Of a stretch of 64,000 bases of DNA, positions 58,686 to 64,000 are shown piece by piece. The notes below the pieces were generated by a model. The model was not told where the DNA came from and made no database searches. It was given only the letters and a program-made list of their open reading frames with translations. The stretch's first letter is position 1, and each line of letters starts with the position of its first letter. The translations under genes were made by a program, and so were the position numbers. The stretch is from positions 558,001 to 622,000 of the forward strand of contig NZ_MQMF01000002.1 in the NCBI RefSeq assembly GCF_001999465.1. Reading direction: 5' to 3'. This stretch comes from Fictibacillus arsenicus (GTDB lineage Bacteria; Bacillota; Bacilli; Bacillales; Fictibacillaceae).

Positions 58686-58740
58686 GAAAGAGACGAATTA
58701 AAATGCAAGATTGCCGCATTTTTAATTCAGTCTCTTTTTT
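58686..58740 (+). terminator. Terminator after the SRPBCC-ArsR operon
   Basis: A long imperfect stem (AGAGACGAATTAAAATGC with GCATTTTTAATTCAGTCTCT) followed by TTTTTTT. Confidence 0.85.
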
Positions 58741-58932
58741 TAATTGGTGTACTTTAACACCCCGTAAATCGGTGAACTACGTACATCCCTACTCTTATTA
58801 TTCACCCAGTTGTTTTTTTTCTAATTCTCACTAAGTATAAAAGAGAAAATAACTCCCATACTACCTTTGTTACGTTTTTTCTATAAAAGGAGAAAGTAAA
58901 TGAATCTCAAACAAAATATAAGGAGTGTTGTT

Positions 58933-59439
58933 ATGGGAATCTTAAGTGGAAATCCAAAGGATGAGCCAATGCATTATGGAGAGATTTATGGAGCTTGGAC
59001 ACACCTGCTAACAAACCACGGAATGATTGCTGGTTACCAAGTTTATGTTAACCACACGGGTGATAGCCAACTAAAGAAGATGGTTGAAGAAGCGATTGAG
59101 GGACTTAAGAATGAGAATAAGCAAATTGAAGAATTACTAAAGGCGAATGGAATCGGTTTGCCACCTGCTCCACCAGAGCGTCCGGTAGCTAAATTAGAAG
59201 ATATTCCGCCAGGCGCACGATTCCTTGATCCTGAAATCAGTGCTTCTTTATCAAAAGATGTTGCAGCAGGACTTGTAGCTTGCAGTTCCATGATCGGACA
59301 AAGCATACGTGAGGACATTGGGGTTATGTATGGACAATTTCATTTAGCAAAAGCACAATTTGGTGCTAAGATGCTGAAGTTGAACAAAGAAAAAGGTTGG
59401 TTAGTTCCCCCTCCTTTACAGGTTAAAGCAAGTGAGTAG
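58933..59439 (+). CDS. DUF3231 protein, ferritin-like
   Basis: 168 residues; one DUF3231 unit beginning GILSGNPKDEPMHYGEIYGA. This Bacillales family is predicted to fold as a four-helix ferritin-like bundle; the C-terminal part has SLSKDVAAGLVACSSMIGQS and EDIGVMYGQFHLA. Some members are spore-associated; function unknown. Two in-frame ATGs each have a good ribosome site, at 58900 (AAAAGGAG) and 58933 (AAGGAG); the second matches the family start. Confidence 0.85.
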   Translation: MGILSGNPKDEPMHYGEIYGAWTHLLTNHGMIAGYQVYVNHTGDSQLKKMVEEAIEGLKNENKQIEELLKANGIGLPPAPPERPVAKLEDIPPGARFLDPEISASLSKDVAAGLVACSSMIGQSIREDIGVMYGQFHLAKAQFGAKMLKLNKEKGWLVPPPLQVKASE

Positions 59440-59442
59440 CTT

Positions 59443-59474
59443 AAAAAGAGCAAAGATTTTTTTGCTCTTTTTTA
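59443..59474 (+). terminator. Terminator after the DUF3231 gene
   Basis: AAAAAGAGCAAA pairs with TTTGCTCTTTTT across a short loop. Confidence 0.88.
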
Positions 59475-59624
59475 GCTATTAAGTGTACTGTTTTTACTGA
59501 AACTTCAGGTTCAATAAGATTAGTATCTGACGGACTGCAGTCTGCCTATTTAGAAACTGTACTTCATGATGGAACTCGTATTTCACGGTTTGGGTGAATA
59601 ACCATACGGCTGTTGACTCCAGGA

Positions 59625-60230
59625 TTAACTAGGGATATATGATTCTTCTCTATCCTTAAACCCTTGTTTTATCGTACTCCAATCATCCTTAATAATGGAA
59701 TAAAGAACTGTATTTCTTATAAAACCATCTTCAAGAATTTTCTCGTTCCTCAAAACTCCCTCTCTTACAGCACCCAGTCGTTCTATAGCTTTTTGCGAGC
59801 GGATGTTCCGTTCATCTGTTTTGAATTGTACCCTTACAAAGCCTAATTCCTCAAAACAATATTGCAGAAGTAAATACTTACAATCAGAGTTTACAAATGT
59901 CCGTTGAAATTCAGGAGCATACCAAGTCGCACCTATTTCACACGAATTATGATTAAAATCTATATCGTATAGACTAGTGGTGCCCACAACTTTATTGGTA
60001 TCCTTGAGAATGACTACAAAAGGCAATGCCTTCATTTGTTCTCTCAGCTTTACTTTACTGGCTACATTCTCAACCATATCTGACTCTTCTATAACTTTTC
60101 TTAGCATAAAATCCCATACTTCAGGTGAATTAATATGAAATAAATCTTTAGCATGTTCAATTTGTATAGGCATCAGCTTTATTCGATTATTCTCTAAAAC
60201 AGGAAGATCTAAAAATATATGATGATTCAA
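59625..60230 (-). CDS. GNAT N-acetyltransferase, RimJ/RimL type
   Basis: 201 residues. It has VLENNRIKLMPIQIEHAKDL at the start, GATWYAPEFQRTFVNSDCKY (the loop is degenerate: FQRTFV replaces the usual GxGxA/G, so acetyl-CoA binding may differ), and FKTDERNIRSQKAIERLGAV near the end. This form occurs in a known RimL-like subgroup. A TTG at 60230 follows GGAGAGG. Confidence 0.82.
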   Translation of the reverse strand: MNHHIFLDLPVLENNRIKLMPIQIEHAKDLFHINSPEVWDFMLRKVIEESDMVENVASKVKLREQMKALPFVVILKDTNKVVGTTSLYDIDFNHNSCEIGATWYAPEFQRTFVNSDCKYLLLQYCFEELGFVRVQFKTDERNIRSQKAIERLGAVREGVLRNEKILEDGFIRNTVLYSIIKDDWSTIKQGFKDREESYIPS

Positions 60231-60280
60231 GCAAACCTCTCCTAACCATGAATGTAAATTTCTAAAATCATTTATTCCAT

Positions 60281-60313
60281 AAAAAAAGCATTTCTCCTTC
60301 TTGAAGAAATGCT
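60281..60313 (-). terminator. Terminator after the DUF2199 gene
   Basis: AAAGCATTTCT pairs with AGAAATGCTTT, and TTTTTTT follows on the minus strand. Confidence 0.85.
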
Positions 60314-60335
60314 TTGGTTGCGAACCATATCAGTG

Positions 60336-60848
60336 TTACATTTCACAAAAATACTCTGCTATTTCTTTTACCCGATCAATTGTTATTCCTTCTCTTTGTT
60401 CAACAGAAAGTGGGTGATCTGTAGGTTCAAGTTCAATATACGGACGCAGATCTATGGAACGGGTATGTACATAGGTTTTCATATTTAAAGTGTCCGGATA
60501 AAACGGGAGATGTGTCGATAACCATCCAAACATAGGCTCTAACTCTTCTCTATCAGGATTATCCCAATTCTCTAAAGTGCGTTCAAAATTCTCTTCACTA
60601 AGTGATACCCAAACTCCCCAAACAAATGGTTCGTTCAAACCTTTAACTGGTATCTCGATACAACCTCTTATAAAGAAATGTTCACCGTCCATCACACATA
60701 GATCATCGTTGATTTCAAACCGCTTTTTACGTTCTCTTTTAGAAGCTTCTTCGTAATATATAGGTGCAGGACTTCCATAGTTTAAGGGAAGTTCGTCATG
60801 GTATTTCCCACAGCATCCGCATATGTATCCTTCGATAACATCTGTCAT
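60336..60848 (-). CDS. DUF2199 protein
   Basis: 170 residues. The zinc-finger-like start CGCCGKYHDELPLNYGSPAP and the block CVMDGEHFFIRGCIEIPVKG then WGVWVSLSEENFERTLENW are the DUF2199 pattern. Function unknown; two CxxC-type Cys pairs suggest metal binding. GGAGGAG precedes the ATG. Followed by its own terminator. Confidence 0.85.
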   Translation of the reverse strand: MTDVIEGYICGCCGKYHDELPLNYGSPAPIYYEEASKRERKKRFEINDDLCVMDGEHFFIRGCIEIPVKGLNEPFVWGVWVSLSEENFERTLENWDNPDREELEPMFGWLSTHLPFYPDTLNMKTYVHTRSIDLRPYIELEPTDHPLSVEQREGITIDRVKEIAEYFCEM

Positions 60849-60929
60849 CCTATTGCTCCTCCATCATACCTTGAAATATGAATTTCACCCCTAAGTTTCT
60901 AACCATGGGTGGTTTTCTAAAGAATGTGA

Positions 60930-61691
60930 CTAATTATTTTTTTGAATAACAGGCGATTCCCAACCGTCATATTGACCGTTATGTTGTTGTGCCGCTGCAA
61001 TGATTGTATCGGTTACCGAATCAATCAAGTGATAATCCACACCATCTTCGCGAGAGATCGTAATGCTGTATGTCCCATCTTCATTCTTTTGCTGTTCGAA
61101 ATTTTCTGTTGTGAAGCCTTCATTTTGGATATCTTGTTCAAATGCTTTTAAATCATCCAATGTTTCAAACTCTATCCAATGTTCAATCTTACGGGGCTCT
61201 TCTAAATCATCATTCTCGTTTTCTAGCAGTTCTACTAATTCACGATTGGACATCTGCTGAAATTGATACTCGTCAGGATATAGGAATTCGGAATAAAAGG
61301 ACCACGGTTCCTCTTCTTCAATTCTAGAAATTTCTGTTTCGTATCCTTTTTTATCAAATACAGCTAATGCATGTTGATCAATGATTTTGACATGTTTCTC
61401 GTTTTTAGCATAATAAAAAAATTCTCGTGTGCCGTTGGTTGTTACCCTTCCTACCTGAACAATATCTTCATTATTCAACCGTTCCATCAGGTCATATTCC
61501 CACTCACAGATTCGTTCATCTTCTTGTTCGCCGGGGTTACCTATCTCTGTTGGATTTTGGATCGTAATCTTCACAGAAAACAACCATTTATATTTTCTAA
61601 TATTTACTTCTTCTGTTACGTCCAAATCTACAACGATTGATGCTAAGTGATCATCTACCACATCCAAATAAAAGTTCCAGTTATCAGACAT
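60930..61691 (-). CDS. DUF695/RraB-domain protein
   Basis: 253 residues. The N-terminal part (1-125, DNWNFYLDVVDDHLASIVVD) is DUF695-like and the C-terminal part (about 150-250) carries the RraB pattern, ending YDGWESPV. RraB inhibits RNase E in proteobacteria, an enzyme most Bacillaceae do not have, so the domain must act on something else. A GGAGGAG site precedes the start. Single-gene unit. Confidence 0.78.
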   Translation of the reverse strand: MSDNWNFYLDVVDDHLASIVVDLDVTEEVNIRKYKWLFSVKITIQNPTEIGNPGEQEDERICEWEYDLMERLNNEDIVQVGRVTTNGTREFFYYAKNEKHVKIIDQHALAVFDKKGYETEISRIEEEEPWSFYSEFLYPDEYQFQQMSNRELVELLENENDDLEEPRKIEHWIEFETLDDLKAFEQDIQNEGFTTENFEQQKNEDGTYSITISREDGVDYHLIDSVTDTIIAAAQQHNGQYDGWESPVIQKNN

Positions 61692-61834
61692 TACTTCTCC
61701 TCCTTATTCTTAAGTATAGAGATATACTGATTTTCAGACTATATCCTTTTATTCCTATCTTTTACATATTCCGAACAACGCTGCTGATTTCTTCCTTTTT
61801 CATAAAAAACTCCGGAAACTATCGGCAGCAGACT

Positions 61835-62548
61835 TCAAAACAAATTCCTCTCAATCTTCCAAACTAAGTTTTCAGGTTTGTCCTTTTCTAGAAATGTTAA
61901 ACGGTAAACCATCTTGTAGTCCTTATCAGCAAACTCTACTTTGTGATTTAATTTCCATTCGAGGATCCCATAATCACTGAAAAGATCTTGTTCGTCCGTG
62001 TTTTCTAGCGAGAAGAGTTTCTCACTATTAACCACTGTCCCGTTTCTTTTTTTAATCTCCACATATACGTCGATACTACTTACCTCATGATGACACTTAA
62101 TGTTACAAATATACTTCTTGTTCGGGCTGCTCTTCTTTAACAGCAGAAAGGTATTTTCATAATCTGCTTGTTTAATTCTGTTATAAATATTTTCTAAAAC
62201 ATGCAGCTCACAGTTGAACCCTTGAGCAGCTTTCTTCATACCTTCATGGACAATCTCTAGCGTCCTCTTCTTCTTTTCACTTTCAGACGTCAAAGAAAGG
62301 AAAGCTTCAATATCAGCCTCCACGTATACAGAGAAATAATTAAAGATGTTATGCTCAAACGTATCAATTTGCTTTTTCAGTTCAAGACTCTCAATACAAT
62401 AGATTTGAATGCCTTTATCTTCTTTAGCGTGTAATTTAGGTAAAAGACGACTATAAAAAGAAACAATTGCTCTCGTTTCATGAATGAACTTCCAGTTGAG
62501 ATCCTTATCCTTTGGGACGTATAGCTGAATATCTTTGATGATAGTCAT
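61835..62548 (-). CDS. Protein of unknown function
   Basis: 237 residues; ATG at 62548 after AAGGAG. A predominantly helical N-terminal half (KEDKGIQIYCIESLELKKQI) and a beta-rich C-terminal half (ICNIKCHHEVSSIDVYVEIK then RNGTVVNSEKLFSLEN). No motif recognised. It could be a stress or immunity protein; nothing in the neighbourhood decides this. Confidence 0.65.
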   Translation of the reverse strand: MTIIKDIQLYVPKDKDLNWKFIHETRAIVSFYSRLLPKLHAKEDKGIQIYCIESLELKKQIDTFEHNIFNYFSVYVEADIEAFLSLTSESEKKKRTLEIVHEGMKKAAQGFNCELHVLENIYNRIKQADYENTFLLLKKSSPNKKYICNIKCHHEVSSIDVYVEIKKRNGTVVNSEKLFSLENTDEQDLFSDYGILEWKLNHKVEFADKDYKMVYRLTFLEKDKPENLVWKIERNLF

Positions 62549-62626
62549 TGTATATTCTCCTTTTATCAATAAAAAATCCTGTAAATTTAGTACCCTTTGA
62601 TTACGTTTTACTAAGTATCCATTAAT

Positions 62627-62860
62627 TTATAAAACAAATAAAATGATAATGAGGAAAAATAAGACTAAACCTAATATGGTTAAAAAAAACTTAATCAACC
62701 CTTTTTCCTTATATATTGTAAAAATTATAAATACTATTAAAATAAACACCCATTTAGAGACCTTTTCGCTAAGATTAAATAAGTCAGGGAAGACAATAAT
62801 TGTTAGAAGAAGCAGTATTGCGATCCATAGAGAGTGTAAAAAAATTCGTAGAGGTATCAA
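62627..62860 (-). CDS. Small two-helix membrane protein
   Basis: 77 residues with three hydrophobic segments (LWIAILLLLTIIVFPDLF, WVFILIVFIIFTIY, FFLTILGLVLFFLIIILFVL). The TTG at 62860 follows AAAGG at somewhat long spacing. No family recognised; composition matches small Bacillus membrane proteins of the DUF3953 type. Confidence 0.55.
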   Translation of the reverse strand: MIPLRIFLHSLWIAILLLLTIIVFPDLFNLSEKVSKWVFILIVFIIFTIYKEKGLIKFFLTILGLVLFFLIIILFVL

Positions 62861-63023
62861 TAAATCACTACCTTTTATCTTTTAATAAGATGTGTAATAC
62901 CCTGACTCACCTATCAAACTGAATAAGTCAGTGTATTTTCATCTAATAATAGGTTCTAAAAAGCAAAGGCAAATTGTGGTTTTCTATTAAGTATAAAACA
63001 AGCATTGATATACCAACAAAAAT

Positions 63024-63060
63024 AAGCCATCTAATACATATAGAATTAGATGGCTGTATT
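63024..63060 (-). terminator. Terminator after the DinB gene
   Basis: 11-bp stem AGCCATCTAAT with ATTAGATGGCT, giving TTATTTTTG on the minus strand, 28 bp past the stop. Confidence 0.78.
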
Positions 63061-63087
63061 GCTATATTTTTTTCCGAAGAGCCTTTT

Positions 63088-63582
63088 TTACTTTTGTACA
63101 ACCTGGATTTCTGGTTCTATCAGATCCGTCTCTGGCGGGATATAACCGAGTATCCGGCCGATTTTTACAATTTGCCCTTTATGATGGAATTCGTGGGTTG
63201 TTGTATGCGTATAAAGCCAAAGGGCAGTAAACTCTGCGCTAGCCCCACTTCTAAACGTTACTAGGGTGGACTCATCCCAGTTGCCTTTGAATTTATTCAG
63301 AAACTCATGAACGAGAGCATCCGTTTCCATAAAAATCTCGCGCATCTCCCGCACGATGGGGACGGATTCGGGCTTTATTTCGGCAAGTGGTTTTCCAAGT
63401 GCACGATTCCCGAGCCATCCCCTGTAACAATTCACTACATGAACATGAAGGCTGCGAATGGAATCTCCGCCAAAACTATCAAGCTCTTTCACATAATCCT
63501 CAGGTGACATCGTTTCACAATATCGAAATAACGTTTCTCTTGATCGTTGAATCCAATCATACTGACTTACGAATACATCCAT
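63088..63582 (-). CDS. DinB-family protein
   Basis: 164 residues forming a four-helix DinB/YfiT fold. The metal-binding His triad is suggested by LHVHVVNCYRGWLG (residue 46) and TTTHEFHHKGQIVKI (residue 130). DinB proteins often carry a divalent metal and act as thiol-dependent transferases; the substrate is unknown. Starts MDVFVSQYDWIQRSRETLF after GGGAAG. Followed by a terminator. Confidence 0.88.
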   Translation of the reverse strand: MDVFVSQYDWIQRSRETLFRYCETMSPEDYVKELDSFGGDSIRSLHVHVVNCYRGWLGNRALGKPLAEIKPESVPIVREMREIFMETDALVHEFLNKFKGNWDESTLVTFRSGASAEFTALWLYTHTTTHEFHHKGQIVKIGRILGYIPPETDLIEPEIQVVQK

Positions 63583-63647
63583 CTTCCCGCTCTCCTTTAT
63601 AAAATGGAATAATCATGGTGATTCTCGTGTTGTATAATTTTAACATA

Positions 63648-63690
63648 AAAAAGCTTAAAGAGTGTTTTTTCCCCTTTAAGCTTGCTTTTT
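63648..63690 (-). terminator. Terminator after the flavin reductase gene
   Basis: AAGCTTAAAG pairs with CTTTAAGCTT across a loop, TTTTTT on the minus strand; just past the stop of the truncated gene. Confidence 0.82.
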
Positions 63691-64000
63691 ATCTAGGCAA
63701 TGAAAAGAATTCAGTACTCTCGCTATAATTCCCTGCTAACCTTCCGAGAGGCTGCAGTTTCTCTAGATCCACTTTATAATTACCAAGATAATAGTCATCA
63801 TTGATATGATAACGAACCATTCTTCCGATCACCAAGTGATCACTGCCGAGCTGAATGACCTGCTCCAGCTGACACTCCATCTGGATCGGTGCTTCTTTAA
63901 CGCGCTTTGGTTTTACAACCGTGCTGTCCAACGTTGTGAGTCCTGCTGCTTCAAATTCATCCACTTCACTCGGAAGGTTCTCAGATGTCTTCTGCATTTC
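63689..64000 (-). CDS. Flavin reductase-like protein, N-terminus outside the window
   Basis: The minus frame is open to the window edge, so only about 102 C-terminal residues are visible. They contain ECQLEQVIQLGSDHLVIGRM and HINDDYYLGNYKVDLEKLQP, which is the C-terminal pattern of FMN-binding flavin reductase-like (PPOX-type split barrel) proteins that transfer electrons to flavin. The upstream context lies outside the window. Confidence 0.75.
   Translation of the reverse strand, partial: EMQKTSENLPSEVDEFEAAGLTTLDSTVVKPKRVKEAPIQMECQLEQVIQLGSDHLVIGRMVRYHINDDYYLGNYKVDLEKLQPLGRLAGNYSESTEFFSLPR

Overview
The window looks like a stretch of chromosome from a low-to-mid GC endospore-forming Bacillaceae. 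Shine-Dalgarno sites of the AGGAGG type precede most genes, TTG and GTG starts are common, U-rich intrinsic terminators lie between transcription units, and there are clear homologues of ComK, KimA/KhtTU, YoaS-YozG-YoaT, YkvA, DUF3189 and a RsbR-type stressosome protein. A Fictibacillus- or Bacillus-like host fits, but the genus cannot be fixed from the sequence alone. No rRNA, tRNA, insertion sequence, prophage or CRISPR array was seen.

Layout. 1-2.6 kb: 5'-truncated cyanophycin synthetase. 2.7-12 kb: mostly minus-strand small units (two membrane proteins, galE, Nudix, GNATs, DUF1835/DUF3951, a cREC protein, then a T-box-led HIT-PP2C operon). 12-19 kb: a Phe/Gly-tailed LSm-like protein, a berberine-bridge-type FAD oxidase, a PPOX flavoprotein, DUF3189, YkvA and decayed genes. 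19-24 kb: an ABC exporter behind a leader-peptide attenuator, pheA, and a divergent EamA/LysR pair. 24-32 kb: secreted subtilisin, two aminoglycoside-phosphotransferase-like kinases and several broken nucleotide/phosphate enzymes around an ECF sigma factor. 32-40 kb: heme O synthase, yoaS-yozG-yoaT, truncated haemoglobin, a guanine-riboswitch-controlled exported nucleosidase, and bacterial NO synthase. 40-47 kb: potassium/glutamate block, with khtTU plus a new 41-codon membrane peptide gene, gltP, and kimA behind a c-di-AMP riboswitch. 47-54 kb: MFS exporter, GNATs, methyltransferase, kinase. 54-64 kb: comK, Tat-exported metallophosphoesterase, STAS protein, an SRPBCC/ArsR autoregulated pair, DUF3231, DUF2199, a DUF695/RraB protein, DinB, and a truncated flavin reductase.

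Three kinds of signal stand out. First, RNA-level control sits on unexpected genes: a leucine-type T-box ahead of a HIT hydrolase rather than a tRNA synthetase, a guanine riboswitch ahead of an exported nucleosidase whose usual catalytic Asp appears to be Asn, and an 18-codon leader peptide with mutually exclusive hairpins ahead of an ABC exporter. Second, three intergenic arrays (about 19.0, 36.4 and 50.2 kb) carry a short core every 20-21 bp, two of them ending in the same TTTTCGACAA-type motif. Third, many small accessory enzyme genes are broken by single-base indels, a nonsense change or internal deletions; these are either real gene decay or residual sequencing errors, and the two cannot be separated here.

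Starts were chosen by Shine-Dalgarno position and family length. All family assignments are from motif recognition without database searches.
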